DNA of 64,000 bases from Hofstenia miamia (GCA_004352715.1 SCFE01000031.1:1860535-1924534), one strand, 5' to 3'; counted from the first letter of the stretch, positions 11,572-23,994 are shown. The notes: generated by a model from the sequence alone, not told the origin. Program-made: numbers and translations.

Positions 11572-12333
11572 TTATGTACGAATATTTTTTAATAAACCAA
11601 TATGGTATTCCGTCGTATCCTGTTGATGTTTTTTGGCACTTTTCAATGCAAGATATACTTGATGCATTGTTAGGGTTGGAATCTCTTCACTATCTATACT
11701 AGGAGTTCTAAGTTGCTTGTAATTCAAATCATTTGATATATTAGTAAATATTTTGTTGATTTCATTTGCATCAAATTCTTTATTCATCTTTGATAGTGTA
11801 TTGCGTCCCATAAGTTGATTTACAGAAGCCCACCATTTTTTGGATTTTTCCTTGAAATACTTCTATTAATTTCTTTATTAATTCTTTCAAACATTTCATT
11901 TGCTCTATGAAATCGTTTTTTTACGCATTAATTTCTTCGTTTTTCTCGATAAATATTTAATTTGAGGAGTCATGAAAATTGGATCCTTGTTTGTCATTTT
12001 AACATTAATGATTGGACATGCTCTGTCAATGCAACTTTTGATTGTCTTACAAAATAATGCATTCCTCTCATCAATATCGTAGCGTATGATTTCTTCAAAT
12101 TCTTCAAAATTTATATTATTCATTAAACAGTGTAGTTTTTCAATATTTTTTCCATTAATAATTGTCACTTTTTCTATGCCTGTTATAAGTGAAGGTTCTG
12201 CAATTAATCCAAGATGATCTATAGAAACCCCAGCTTGAAATGTATAACGATTTTTATATAAATTAGGATGAGAGGTCATAACGTTATCTAGGTTTCTTAA
12301 TTTTCTTGTATTTTTATGATTGAGTTTTGTCAA
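11572..12333 (-). pseudogene. LINE-A endonuclease-to-RT connector
   Basis: Two open pieces, 11905-12333 and 11572-11811, lie between the endonuclease and RT. The first contains SIDHLGLI, matching the SDH block at the end of AP endonucleases, then the usual basic linker. The second contains the LALKSAKKHQQDTTEY region expected just before the RT fingers, where intact elements read like LK..KS.G.DGI. A frameshift separates them. Confidence 0.65.
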
Positions 12334-12845
12334 ACATATAGAAATTGACAGTTTTCAACATTAAGATCATTAAAGTCACCACCAATAATAAAAAATAATG
12401 CCTGGTTACTTAAAATTAATTTTTCTATGCAATCAGAGATACAATCTCGCACTTCATTTTTCTTAGCAACAGTTAAATTTGATGGATTATACAATCCAAC
12501 AATATACATTAACTTCTTATTAAACAGTATTTTGATCCACAATAATTCTATATTAATTGCTTCAGTAAATATTACGAAATTACTTTCAATATTGCTTTTA
12601 ACATAAATACATACACCACCACCTCTGTGCATTTTTTTCGAAATTTCTCGATTTTTTCTAAAACAAAAATATCCAGATAGTTGAGGATAACTTTCAGATA
12701 TTTCACAGTCAAATCAAGTTTCACTAACTATACAGACATCTATTTCATATGTGAGAATATCAATTAATATGGAATTTAAATCTTTTATGTTTCTTAGAGA
12801 TCTACAATTAATTACTAAAATCCTTGGAACTTCTAGTTTTAAGGA
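12330..12845 (-). pseudogene. LINE-A AP-type endonuclease
   Basis: The open part 12632-12330 shows GGGVCIYVK and FIIGGDFNDLN, both signature blocks of LINE AP endonucleases (the latter holds the GDFN active-site segment). Upstream to about 12845 the same protein continues in broken frame with NCRSLRNIKDL and DVCIVSET, where intact copies have NARSL and DI..ITET. The element needs this domain for target nicking. At least one stop interrupts it. Confidence 0.75.
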
Positions 12846-12971
12846 AGGTGAATAATTATAAATATTGTTACTTTAATATGCCTCACTTGGTATGAATGCA
12901 GTTGCATGATTGTTCAAATTAGACTTAATTAGGCAAGAATCGTGAAAATTTACGTTTTCTAATTGTGTTAG

Positions 12972-13235
12972 TCAATCATCAGTTTCTGTTCTATGCATTA
13001 TTACCTTAATATTAGACAAGTAAATAGAACAATCTTTCGAAAAAGTAGAATGATTACATTTCTCAGGAAAATTTGTATATATGTGATTTTTTGCAAAGAA
13101 CATACACACATGTGATTTTCTTAAAAATTTATTTTTTGAGTGTCGATACATTCTACAGTTAGAACACATACGTGCATAAAAATGTTCACTGACCTTGCAC
13201 ATCTGAAGACCAATATGTCTGCTGTTGTCAAGCAA
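12972..13235 (-). pseudogene. LINE-A ORF1 tail with zinc-knuckle residues
   Basis: The 87-codon frame has regularly spaced Cys/His (CSNCRMYRHS, then KCNHSTFSKDCSIYL), resembling the CCHC knuckles of ORF1 nucleocapsid-like proteins in Jockey/I/R1 LINEs. It lies just 5' of the endonuclease in the same orientation. The knuckles are degraded and the N-terminus is missing. Confidence 0.5.
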
Positions 13236-13302
13236 GAATTTCCGTACTTGTGGGGATACTTTGACGAAAATAATTGAGGTTTTGCGGTATCCGTTAATCC
13301 TA

Positions 13303-13322
13303 GATAAGATAAGATAAGATAA
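13303..13322. repeat. (GATAA)4, likely 3' end of LINE-B
   Basis: Four tandem GATAA units stand at the 3' side of the minus-strand LINE-B (TTATC units on the element strand). Short terminal tandem repeats are typical of CR1/L2-type LINEs. The related string GATAAGATAAGG occurs at 33740-33751 beside LINE-C. Confidence 0.6.
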
Positions 13323-13480
13323 GAGATTCTATATTCAGATAAATTTTTACAATGCAATAACTGATAATTTATCTGAATAGCGTCATAAATTACAAAAAAG
13401 TAACCAATCTACAAATCAACATACATTACAAAAAGTAACAATTCTTACAGGCTATGGATGAATTACTTTATATTGCTATT

Positions 13481-14650
13481 TTAATGACGAGTTATCGTAT
13501 AGTCATTGTTGTAAAATTTAAATCCTAACCATGATGTACCTAAAATATATTTTTGCTTAAGGAAGATTTTTAAACGCTTTTTAAAAGGTTTCAATTTTTC
13601 AATGCTTTTAATTTCTTTAGGTAGCGAATTCCAGGTTCGAATTGCGACATTAATGAAAGATTTCTTCAAAACTTTTTTCTTATACTTAACACATGTAAAA
13701 ATTTTAGATCTTGAATTCTGTTTATGCGCAAATCCCGGGAATTTAATTGAATTATAAGGCGGTAGATTTTTTACTAGTTTGAAAAATGTTAGCAAGGTAT
13801 TTAAAATGACGAGTTTTTTTGGAAAGAGAATTGACCTAGAAATGTAATGTTTAGTTTTCGATGAATTTTTTGCTGAGATATTCAGTGCCCATTTTAATTG
13901 AATGTCAAGTTTTCTATAAAGCACATCACTTAAATCAGTAAATAAGATGTTTGCATAATTAAGGTGGCTCATGATAAAAGCATGGAAGAATTGAATAATT
14001 GCACAAGGTGGTAATTGCTTAACTACTAGTGTCATACTTTTTATACCTATAGCTAGTTTTCTAACTGTTATGTTAATGTGAGTGTTGAACTTTAACTTTG
14101 AGTCAATGGTTACGCCTAAGTACTTGAAAGTGTCTACAATAGGTACATTAACAGTATTAATTTTCAAAGTCATTTTGGAAACATCGTAGTTATTTTTATT
14201 GGGCTGCAAAATACAAAATTCCGTCTTAGCTTCATTAATTAGCAACTTATGCATTGAAAAATATTTTGACAATTTGTTGCAATTGAATTCTATTGATTCC
14301 ACTGCTGAGTGCAATGATGTATTATCGCTGAAGATGCAGGTGTCATCGGCATATTGAATTAGATTGCAATTGGTTATTGACTGCATGTCATTTACATAAA
14401 TACTAAAAAGAAGAGGACCTAGAATCGTTCCTTGAGGCACCCCATTGTAAACCGGTAACCAATCAGAAAAAATATCGTTTAATTTAACTCTCTGGAATCT
14501 TTGGTTAAGGTAACTAGTTATCAATTGCTTACTATTACAAGAAAATCCTAAGTAAGATAGTTTTTCAATAAGTATGTTGTGATTAATCGAATCAAAGGCT
14601 TTTGAGAGATCTAAACAAGCTATAGCTACAAACTTATTAGAATCGAGGGA
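13481..14650 (-). pseudogene. LINE-B reverse transcriptase and C-terminal domain
   Basis: A frame of 347 codons (14524-13481) holds GVPQGTILGPLLFS near 14440, the catalytic YADD at 14353-14342 and DTFKYLGVTIDSKLKF, then a thumb and a C-terminal domain containing IRTWNSLPKEIK, the WNSLP block typical of this LINE group. The same frame stays open upstream of its first Met to about 14650 and contains motif A as CLDLSKAFDSINH. It is separated from the upstream coding frame by one shift near 14650. Confidence 0.88.
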
Positions 14651-16014
14651 TGCTCTCCATTTTTCAGTAGCATTGCATCAGTTGTTGAGAAAATTTTGCG
14701 AAATCCAAATTGGGTGTTCGATAATAAATTATACTTATTAAAATGTTCAATTATTTGGTTATGCAATAATCTTTCGAATATTTTACTTATTGGAGAAGTA
14801 ATTGAAATTGGTCGATAATTAGTGGCAATTGAAGGATCGTTTTTCTTAAAAATAGGAGTAATGTGAGCAAGTTTTAGATAATCTGGGAAGTGATTGCATT
14901 TTATAGATTCATTAAAGATGAAATTTAAAGGACTTGCAATGATATCTGCAGTCATTTTAAGAGCCCAGGAGGGGATATTTGAGGGACCACTTGATTTGTT
15001 GGACTTAAGCTTAAGAATCGATTTAATAATTTCATAGGTAGTTGAGAATCGGAAATAAAATTCAGGTGTAAAGATTTTGTGTGAGAGGTTTTTGTATTTA
15101 ATAAGGGGGCCGTTGTATTTTCCTAAGTTGACAAAAGTCTTGTTTAATTCATTAGAAATTTCTAAATTGTCGGTTAGATTATTTCCATTTTGATCTTTAA
15201 TCACATCAATTAAGTTTGATTTAGATTGCTTATAATTTGTGATTTCTTTTATTAGTTTCCATTTTGACTTTTCATTTGGAAGACGCGTATACTCATTTTT
15301 GATAAATTCATTGAATGCCCTACGAGATGCAATATTCGAGGCATTTCTGGCCTTTTTATAGGCAGCAAAGTTCTTGTTAGTTCGAGAATTTATAAAATGT
15401 TTATATGCTTTGTTCTTTTCGCGAATTAAAGCTTTACAAGTGTCAGATATCCAGGGTTTGTTAGAAAAAGTATTGTTTGCTTTGGATTTGGTTGTGGATT
15501 TAACCATTATTTTCCTTTCAGGGCAAAATCTGTTGAGGTAAAATTCAAAAATGTCTGAGAAATTTTTTAGCATTTCATTTATATTTGATGCAGAATATAC
15601 AGGAAACCAATTTTCTGATGAGAGGGATGATTTAAAATTATTAATATTTTCAATACACTTTTCACGAGTTTTAATCCATTTCGTGGTAATTTTTGGGGTT
15701 GAGTGAGAAGACTTTTGAAATTTGATAGATGTAAAACAGTGATCCGAGAATGGGCATTCAGAAGAGATGTACTGGAAGTGTGTATTATTGTTTTCAGCTA
15801 ATGCAATGTAGTCAATTAGAGTCCTACTCGATGATGTGATTCTAGTGGGCAATGTTTTATTGGTCAATTCAAGATTAAATGTGTTCAAGAACAAATCCAT
15901 TTTACATTGATCATTAGCATTTAAATAATTGAGGTTCCAATCTCCGAAAAGTAATAAATCTTTATTTTCAGAACAGGCAAGTGATAATTCTTCTTCTAGT
16001 TGTTGAATAAAAAA
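14650..16014 (-). pseudogene. LINE-B endonuclease C-terminus, connector and RT fingers
   Basis: A continuous minus-strand frame enters from the gap and ends near 14650. It contains LLLFGDWNLNYLN (endonuclease active-site block), PTRITSSSRTLIDYIA, SDHCFTS, a basic linker, LKSNKSSGPSNIPSWAL, ATNYRPISITSPISKIFERL (RT motif 0/1) and QFGFRKIFSTTDAM. After this a 1-nt shift moves the protein into the downstream frame. The N-terminal half of the endonuclease is hidden by N. Confidence 0.85.
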
Positions 16015-17014
16015 NNNNNNNNNNNNNNNNNNNNNNNNNNNNNNNNNNNNNNNNNNNNNNNNNNNNNNNNNNNNNNNNNNNNNNNNNNNNNNNNNNNNNN
16101 NNNNNNNNNNNNNNNNNNNNNNNNNNNNNNNNNNNNNNNNNNNNNNNNNNNNNNNNNNNNNNNNNNNNNNNNNNNNNNNNNNNNNNNNNNNNNNNNNNNN
16201 NNNNNNNNNNNNNNNNNNNNNNNNNNNNNNNNNNNNNNNNNNNNNNNNNNNNNNNNNNNNNNNNNNNNNNNNNNNNNNNNNNNNNNNNNNNNNNNNNNNN
16301 NNNNNNNNNNNNNNNNNNNNNNNNNNNNNNNNNNNNNNNNNNNNNNNNNNNNNNNNNNNNNNNNNNNNNNNNNNNNNNNNNNNNNNNNNNNNNNNNNNNN
16401 NNNNNNNNNNNNNNNNNNNNNNNNNNNNNNNNNNNNNNNNNNNNNNNNNNNNNNNNNNNNNNNNNNNNNNNNNNNNNNNNNNNNNNNNNNNNNNNNNNNN
16501 NNNNNNNNNNNNNNNNNNNNNNNNNNNNNNNNNNNNNNNNNNNNNNNNNNNNNNNNNNNNNNNNNNNNNNNNNNNNNNNNNNNNNNNNNNNNNNNNNNNN
16601 NNNNNNNNNNNNNNNNNNNNNNNNNNNNNNNNNNNNNNNNNNNNNNNNNNNNNNNNNNNNNNNNNNNNNNNNNNNNNNNNNNNNNNNNNNNNNNNNNNNN
16701 NNNNNNNNNNNNNNNNNNNNNNNNNNNNNNNNNNNNNNNNNNNNNNNNNNNNNNNNNNNNNNNNNNNNNNNNNNNNNNNNNNNNNNNNNNNNNNNNNNNN
16801 NNNNNNNNNNNNNNNNNNNNNNNNNNNNNNNNNNNNNNNNNNNNNNNNNNNNNNNNNNNNNNNNNNNNNNNNNNNNNNNNNNNNNNNNNNNNNNNNNNNN
16901 NNNNNNNNNNNNNNNNNNNNNNNNNNNNNNNNNNNNNNNNNNNNNNNNNNNNNNNNNNNNNNNNNNNNNNNNNNNNNNNNNNNNNNNNNNNNNNNNNNNN
17001 NNNNNNNNNNNNNN
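16015..17014. other. Assembly gap (1000 N)
   Basis: Exactly 1000 N, probably a placeholder. It hides the 5' end of LINE-B. The sequence right of the gap does not read as LINE. Confidence 0.95.
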
Positions 17015-17256
17015 TGCTGTACCCCAAACTGGACAAGTTGCTGCAGGATTTCCTGTTCAACGGAAAGAAATGAGTTCATGCCATTCACGACATGATAAAC
17101 AAGAAAACGTTGAGCTCCGCTTTCTCTGAACCAGAAAGTGTATAAGCAACAGTTGTTTTTGAAATAAAGTCCAATGTTAGTTGGTTGAGTGTTTCAAATG
17201 GTTTTTTTACGCACTTCGTAATGTGTGCTGTGCTATCATGTTGGATATTCCTCCAG
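17015..17256. other. Short intergenic segment
   Basis: No gene or repeat was recognised between the gap and the hAT-like terminus at 17257. Confidence 0.5.
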
Positions 17257-18072
17257 CATGGGCGTCGATCCTGGGGAAAATGGGGGATTCATACCCCTAA
17301 AATTTTCAATTTTTGAAATAATCATGATTTATCCCCTAAAAATTGTTTAGTAAAAAATAATTATTTTAGCAATTTCTTTAATAGTTATTTAAAAATTAAT
17401 ATGAAATGTAAATTGCAGTTTACCGCAAAATCAGCATCATTAACACGCTGTTTTGCGGCTAGCAGTTCATTCTATTACATTTATCTAAGAAAATTGGGAG
17501 TGGGTATAATTTTAGACTATCTTAGCGGCTGAAGCAGTTAGCAGCGGTAAGCCAGACAAGCTCATACTATGTCATGTGCACAACACGCAGCCGTGGTTTA
17601 ACGTGCTTATGAGCCTGCTATTGCAGAGGGGACTCATCAACGCTAGACAAAAGCTGTGGAACATAGGCATTAGTTTGCTAATCCTTTTGTCTAACAAGAA
17701 ACATAATTTCTTAGTCCGTCTTAATAATGGCTGCATACGGTTAGGTGAATGTAGTTATTACATATACCTAAAACATTTTTCTCATTGCAATTTGAATTAA
17801 GCTGAGACGAATAATTATCTAAAAGAAATGACTTGTCTAGTAAAAGGTATTGATATTATTTTCAGATGATAAATAAAGCATAATCCGTATTGTAGCACTA
17901 TTGTTAATTTACTTCCATGTCTATTGTCTCATGTTACAGTGCATGAATAAGTATAAATAAATCAATGTCATATTGTAAAATTATATTTTCGCATTTATGT
18001 AGTATAATACATATGATATTGTATGTATTATCAAAACTTAAACATTACAATTTAAATGATGTTTTAGTTGAA

Positions 18073-18690
18073 ATGAAAAGAGATTCAAGTTTCATGGAAA
18101 AATAAAAAAACAGGAAAGTTTTTTAAAACCGCCAAAGGTACGATTAAAATTCCAACATTCTTCAAAATACCATTTTCCCAGGCATTCACAATTCAAAGCA
18201 ATCTTCGGGGAACAACTTCTATTACTTCCACTAGTAGTACAAACACTCCTAATGCGTTGTTTAGTGTTGAAAAGCTAACATTTGTTCCCTGTGATACTCA
18301 ATCATCTTCAGTTCAGAGTGGTTCAAGAAATCTTCAATGTATCTCTCCTTATCAACCAACAGCAACAGTAATTCCTTCCATGGTAACAAATCGGCAAAGT
18401 ATTCACTTTCAAGACAAGTAGTACCAAGCCTACCAATGGATTCATTATGTTCCCTCTTTAGAAAAAGTCTTTTGTTTTACTTGTCAAATGGCCAATGCAA
18501 AAGTTCTTTCATCTCAACTTAACTTTGTAAAGTTTTCACTCCCCATCAATGAGCAACGTTCAAGGCATGCATGTGAACAACAAAAACTCAACAAACAATG
18601 ATTGACTAAAATGTTCGAATATGTACGATTTCTTCTCAGGCAAAGTATTGCATTTCGTGGCCACACTGATAAGCAAGGTAATTTTTCTTA
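18073..18690 (+). pseudogene. hAT transposase, TTF-type zinc-finger region
   Basis: Across a few stops the plus strand reads SIHFQDK, a stop, YQAYQWIHYVPSLEKVFCF and TCQMANAK. This matches the TTF finger consensus (FQ..WY..YPW..Y....AFCFPC) that binds the element ends in this hAT group. It is preceded by a Ser/Thr-rich spacer near 18220-18300, also usual. Confidence 0.6.
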
Positions 18691-18694
18691 AATT

Positions 18695-19440
18695 TTGAAT
18701 TTTTTGGCTGAAGAGGACGTGAACATGTCAAGATACCTTAAACGGACGACTGATTTTACATCTTCCAGTGCGCAAGAAGAAATAATGAGGTTTTTTAGTC
18801 ATTCCATACAAAGAGACATGGTCAAAAGCATACAAAAGTATGCTTATTTCGGCATCATAGTAGATGGGACTCAAGAGGTAAGTGGCAATGAGAAGGAGTC
18901 TATCTGTATTAGAAATGTTGATGAGAATTTGGTTGTCTATGAGGATTTTATAGGCCTGTATAACATTGATGACACATCAGGAAAGTCAATTTGCAATGTG
19001 ATACTAGATGTGTTAACTCGGCTTAATATCTCAATTGAGTTCCTTAGAACACAAGCTTTTGATGGAGCAGGAAACATGAGTGGCAAATATGAGGGTTGTC
19101 AAGCACTTTTGAAAGAAAAACAACCATGTATCATCATTGTTCAGCACACGTCAATCACATCTAAGTACAAAGTGAGATTCAAAGTTGTGAGATTGTGCGG
19201 GACTCAGTTATGCTCAGAAATGAACTTGGAGTACTTCTTAGTGGATCAGTAAAATTTAAAACATTCTATAAGAAGATTGCTGTAAATGTCTCCAAATGTC
19301 ATAATCCCTCAACCATTAAACCATTATGCCCAGCTAGATGGATCTGCCGTTACTCTCCCATTCAGTCTGCAATTGATAATTATGGAGCAATAATTGAGGG
19401 CTTAACTTAGAGGACTATGTTCTCTCAAATGGAAACAGAT
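18695..19440 (+). pseudogene. hAT transposase, catalytic core
   Basis: The frame 18695-19252 holds YFGIIVDGTQEVSG, the block with the first catalytic Asp, and TQAFDGAGNMSGKYEG, the block with the second. The overlapping frame 19195-19410 continues with LCPARWICRYSPIQSAIDNY, matching the C.TRW..R...I block. The two frames are joined by a shift near 19195. Confidence 0.75.
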
Positions 19441-19599
19441 TCAAAAGCTTCTCGTTTATTAGAAAGGTTTTAAACGCTGAAATGATGTAAGGATTACTTA
19501 TCTATTCAAAACCCCTTGCTGTTTTAGTACAATTAAGTAAAACTCTTCAATCTAAGTCTGCAAACATATCTGGAGTGATTTTAACAGTAAAAACAGTTT

Positions 19600-20204
19600 G
19601 TCAAGAGTTAATACACTGTCGCTCAGTTAATTTATTTTTCGAAAATGCTACAAACTGTAATAGAAAAATATGACAATTATAATTTAGAAAAATTGGAGTT
19701 GCAACGAAAGCGAAAACTTCTTGCACGCTTTTCAAACTCTGCTTCATTAATAACAAATGATTCGACTATTCAATCTCACTTTCGCAAGTTGTTTTTTGAA
19801 TTTCTTGATTGTCTTAAAAATTCACTGCGTGAACAATTAACATTTGAGCAAAACTAAGATCTTCAAAATTATAGAACTTTTGAAGAAATGCTTCTAAGTG
19901 GTGAAGTCACTAATGCTTATTTAGCACAACAACATGGTCTCAATGTCTCCCAATTGAAAGGTCATTTGCCGCTGTTCCTGAATCAGAAACAAGTTCAAAA
20001 TCTATATGATGCGCAGCTTGCATATCAAAACCTTATTCCAGGCCAGTGTCATCATGTGAAGCTGAACGCTCCTTTTCAGCTTTAAGACTTCTCAAAACTT
20101 GGCTAAGATCAACCATGACCCAATGGAGGCTTAACTATATTGCAGTGTGTCACACGTATCAAGACATTCTTGATTCAGTTAAAATCGATGATTTGGTGGC
20201 TTAA
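19600..20204 (+). pseudogene. hAT transposase, C-terminal dimerisation domain
   Basis: Frames 19645-19857 and 19888-20085 carry the insertion-domain end. After a shift, 20050-20204 reads SSCEAERSFSALRLLKTWLR, STMTQWRLNYIAVCH and a stop. That is the hallmark hAT dimerisation motif of the ZMYM1-like group. It identifies the family with good certainty even though the gene is dead. Confidence 0.8.
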
Positions 20205-21029
20205 TTAATTTACAGCACTGAAACAAGAAGAAAACTATATGTAAATCATAAATTTCAATTTTGTATTGTCATTCCATATTCTAATATAACATACATTGTA
20301 TGTTTTACGTTATTTTTATGTATTTTGTATGAAATTTTTATTAACATCAAATCCTATCCTCACTAATCAAGAAAATTAATTGACCGCCAGTATTGCGAAC
20401 TTTTATTGTGGAAAACAGTGTTTGCATGCATCAAATTGCTCGAATTTTTTTCTCCCTTTGCATGCTCTGCAAAAGACTTCCAAACGTCTACTTTGTTGGT
20501 GGCCGCTGAAAACGCAAACTTTCCCGATTCCAAATGTTTTCAACAGAGAGCTTATCCATTTGACTACGTTATACAAATGACTGAAACATCAAGTGTAACT
20601 AGTACTGAGCGGATATAATAATTCAAAGGACGCGATCACTCGAAGTTATTGATAAAAATCACAAGTGCTTTATATGAAATTGGGATATATATATATATAT
20701 ATCATTTCAAATTCTGTACACAACCAGCCTTGATATAACCAACCCACGTCCACCCTTGTTGGTAATTGATAGCTTCCTGAGTGTAGATTTGAAATTTAAG
20801 AAATTATCAGAAGTGATTAACTTTAGAACCCAAAATTATTCAAAAAATTATTTCTTATGCATTCATAAAAGTACGATCCCAGAATTTATGACACGGATTC
20901 TTGATTAATCCAGTTCATGGGAATGCTTTCTGTAAAATATTTAATTATAACATTTAAAGTTATGTAAGTATAAAAAATAAAATTTTATAATAACATGTTA
21001 CTAGAACTATTGTAAATTTTACTGAAAAT
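20205..21029. other. AT-rich DNA with a short (AT)n tract
   Basis: No gene was recognised. An AT dinucleotide run lies at 20685-20702. Confidence 0.5.
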
Positions 21030-21135
21030 GGAATTGGAATTGAAACTGATGTTATTGGTTAGTAGGAATTGGAATTGGGATCGAATGACCAACAATTGGA
21101 ATTGGAATTGGAATTGAGGAATTGAATTGAATGGA
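21030..21135. repeat. (GGAATT)n microsatellite, interrupted
   Basis: Repeated GGAATT hexamers appear in three blocks, decaying to GAATT at the right end. Confidence 0.85.
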
Positions 21136-23020
21136 AATCTCTGACCATATATGTACAAACACATTCATAACGAAATATGTACAATAAATATCATATACAG
21201 AGCGCCGAACATGTGTACATTAGGGGTTTAAGGGTACTATAATTTAATGGCGATGCCCGCCCGCAGCTTATTTTACTTTATCAGCACCCACCCTACCAGT
21301 GATATATGTACACTGTACACATAGTAGGTAGTACTGGTCAAGGGAACGGAATGTATTCGTTTTTAACTTAAGCACTAAATAAGTGTGAAAAAATACATGA
21401 TGTATTCCTGAACAAAATATATAACAATAATAAAGTGAATCTAATGTGAAATTCCACGAACTACCAAAGCTCATAACATGAGAATGTAACAAACAAGCGC
21501 GCTTACTAGTAGTTGGGTTATTTGCACTACTTGCGGCTCGTTGAGACTAATTTTGAGTTGCTGGAATGCAGTGGCATATACTTGCAATCATGGATATGAG
21601 TGAGAAATTTACTGAACTGCCACATAATTGAAAAAGTAACCACAATTATTAATAAATTCACAGCTAACGCGGTCTTTGAATGCATCAGTACGGTCCTGTC
21701 CAGTCCCAAAAATTGCGTACTGCTTCCAGTTGTATGAACGCCAGGCGGTTGAAGGTGAAATTGGTGTTTAGCAATTTTTCAGAATGTGCTATATTGTTTT
21801 AAAAGAGCATGTACCACCTATGATTTTAAAGGCAAGACACTCTCTAGTCACAGGATTACGAAACCTAGTGGCTTAAAACGATTTTGCGTTAAGCACAATT
21901 TTTCATTGAAAATTATATATTAGTGTATTTTATTCCAACTGGAACATTTAGAAAATGCGATTTGAGCCTACAATCCAATTGAAATTAGTTGCCTAAAAAT
22001 GTAACACACGCTTAAATGAAAATATTATGTACGAAAATTTATATATTCTCTTTTGTAGCATTATTTATGATTCATACCAAATGTTTCATAGATTTCTGCT
22101 GTAATTGATTCAGATGAAACTTTATCACATGATATTCCCTCAACATCTACGCAAGCCAAAAATCTGCAATACGTATTAAAAGTTGAGCCTAAAATTAATT
22201 TAAAAAATGGAAAAATATGAAAATTTGTTTACCTGATGCTAAAGAAATTAGAATCGCTAAATTAACTATAAACAACATTACAGATACCTGCGCAAATAAA
22301 AATCACTCATGCACATCGCTTCTAACATGAACTGAAAAACCAGCTGTCAAACGAAAAACGGGGCTCTATCAAAATCAAACAGATGAATCGCTAAAAATAA
22401 TTTTTTAGTATTTGTGTTAAAATTCTATATATTCTCATTTCTACAATACTTCTTTACTTATACACTTAATGTGTAATTTTCAGTAATAGAATTTTTTATT
22501 TATGAAGTGTTGTACATAATTACATATTTTTTAATCAGTTAATGCATTTAATTTTGTGTAGGTTTCAACCAACATGTATAACATTTTTCTATGTTGCCAA
22601 AAATGCATTTCAAAAGACTTTTTTCAAATATATGATTCTTATTTATTGAACTCTTACTTTATCATGTTAATGATTTAACGAAAATCATGGTGTAGAAACT
22701 TTTTGTCAGAATACAAGATTCTGAAATTATTGTCACTCTTTTATAAAATTATCATTACTTTTTGACTCTCCCTCGTAGTTTTTATATTCCGTTTTTAGGG
22801 GATTTGCTTTGCATTCAAATTGCATTTGTGTAGTTTACGATTTTCTTTTGAAGACTTATAGAAAAAAGCATTTGCTTAAGATTCTAGAATATTTTATAAT
22901 TTATAATTGGCTGAGCAGTAAGGGGAGGGGATTTACCAAACCCACTGATCTCTAAAACCCCTTTAATAATAATAACATAAAACCGTCAATTTGAACAGGG
23001 TTAACGCAAAGTTTCAAAGA
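21136..23020. other. AT-rich intergenic DNA
   Basis: Small frames at 21268-21492 and 21527-21709 (minus) show no similarity or splice context. Nothing else was recognised. Confidence 0.5.
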
Positions 23021-23055
23021 TATATATATATATATATATAGTTTATATATATATA
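23021..23055. repeat. (TA)n microsatellite
   Basis: An alternating TA run interrupted once by GTT. Confidence 0.9.
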
Positions 23056-23569
23056 GTTTTATAGGTCTTTATTTTATGAAAAAAGTTATAAATCTAAATG
23101 TACAGTCTTGTCAAAATTTCTAACAGAAGCATCCAATAATTATGGACGCCAAAGGGTTAACCATAAACTCTAGTCGGTCCCAAGTTATAAAATAACATTT
23201 TAAGTGAATGGGTACGATATAATTGAAAAGTTACATTAACAAAAACTTAATAATAGCATTTTAGGTTTAATTCAGGTAATACTCTGTTTTGAAGTTAATG
23301 CAGAAAATTTTATTATTCAATTGTTTCACATAATACCAAAATTTCAAATCCATGTTGTTGATAATATGTGTTAACCAATTACAGGAAGTGAGATAAAGGG
23401 TTGAAATGTTTTTTATTTTGAGCCACACGACTTTGATTTTATTAGCATGTGATGAAATTGAAAGATGAATTAATCTTTATTAGGCAATTATTGGATTGAG
23501 CAGCAAAGGGTCACTTCTCTTATGAGTCAGAGAGAAATCTGTGGGAATTTTTAAATGCTAAAGCACACT

Positions 23570-23735
23570 GATAATGTTTTGTCTGCTATAAAAAACGGAA
23601 CACCTGCAATCCAACATCAAGCAGCTGTTGAAAGAAGCTTTTCTATGTTAAAAAACCTTTCATCTAAAGAATGCAAAACCTTGGATGAGAATATATAAAT
23701 GTTTATACATTACATTATTTGGCTAAAGCATATAC
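23570..23735 (+). pseudogene. hAT dimerisation-domain relic
   Basis: The plus strand reads AIQHQAAVERSFSMLKNLSS, then KECKTLDENI and a stop. The AAVERSFSML string is the conserved hAT C-terminal motif. It resembles the relic at 26278-26415 (SAGVERRFSMLK), so the two probably belong to the same hAT subfamily. No termini were found for this copy. Confidence 0.65.
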
Positions 23736-23994
23736 TCAATGACTTTCTGGGTTCTGATCGAAAAATTCTGTGTTCTATTAAAAGCCAATAAATTTTTATT
23801 ACAATTCTTCTGAAAAGGTCAACCATCTTAAGTAGATGCTTTAACTAATAAATAGAGATTGTTAATTACATTACTTATTGTTTGTACTATTAGTGCTGTA
23901 TCCACAAAATTCAAGAAAAATCAAAGCAATCCCATAAATAATTTTGCATCTTATTGTATATCTTACAAGATCAGCAACAAAAAATATTAAATTG

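Larger units (their letters stand above)
10034..13290 (-). mobile_element. LINE-A: Jockey/I-like non-LTR retrotransposon, decayed
   Basis: Read on the minus strand the order is: ORF1 tail with zinc-knuckle Cys/His (13235-12972), AP endonuclease (12845-12330), connector (12333-11572), reverse transcriptase (11571-10837), C-terminal domain (10836-10126) and a trinucleotide tail (10058-10034). Several frameshifts and stops make it inactive. Zinc knuckles in ORF1 plus a trinucleotide tail fit Jockey/I-type elements, but the clade is inferred. A false internal duplication surrounds the single N at 10574. Confidence 0.8.
13303..16014 (-). mobile_element. LINE-B: CR1/L2-like non-LTR retrotransposon, nearly intact 3' part
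   Basis: On the minus strand, the C-terminal part of an endonuclease (FGDWNLN, SDHCF) is followed by a full reverse transcriptase and a C-terminal domain ending at 13481, then about 150 nt of 3' UTR and (TTATC)n. Only one frameshift was seen in about 2.5 kb, so this is a young copy. Its 5' part lies in the 1-kb gap. CR1/L2-like assignment rests on the endonuclease wording (LTNKTLPTRI..SRTLIDYI) and the 3' repeat. Confidence 0.85.
17257..20204 (+). mobile_element. hAT element with DUF4371/TTF-type transposase, decayed
   Basis: A hAT-style terminus, CATGGGCGTCGATCCTGGGG, occurs at 17257-17276. About 800 nt later comes a plus-strand transposase relic in the order TTF zinc finger, catalytic core, C-terminal dimerisation domain. 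This order matches the ZMYM1-like hAT transposases common in animals. Stops and frameshifts occur throughout. No matching right terminus or 8-bp duplication was found, so the right border is given as the last codon. Confidence 0.65.

Noticed and set aside
14626-17088. 820-codon minus-strand frame across the 1-kb gap
   Set aside because: The gap size is a placeholder, so frame continuity through N means nothing. Only the part left of 16014 is LINE-B; the 24 residues right of the gap are unrelated.
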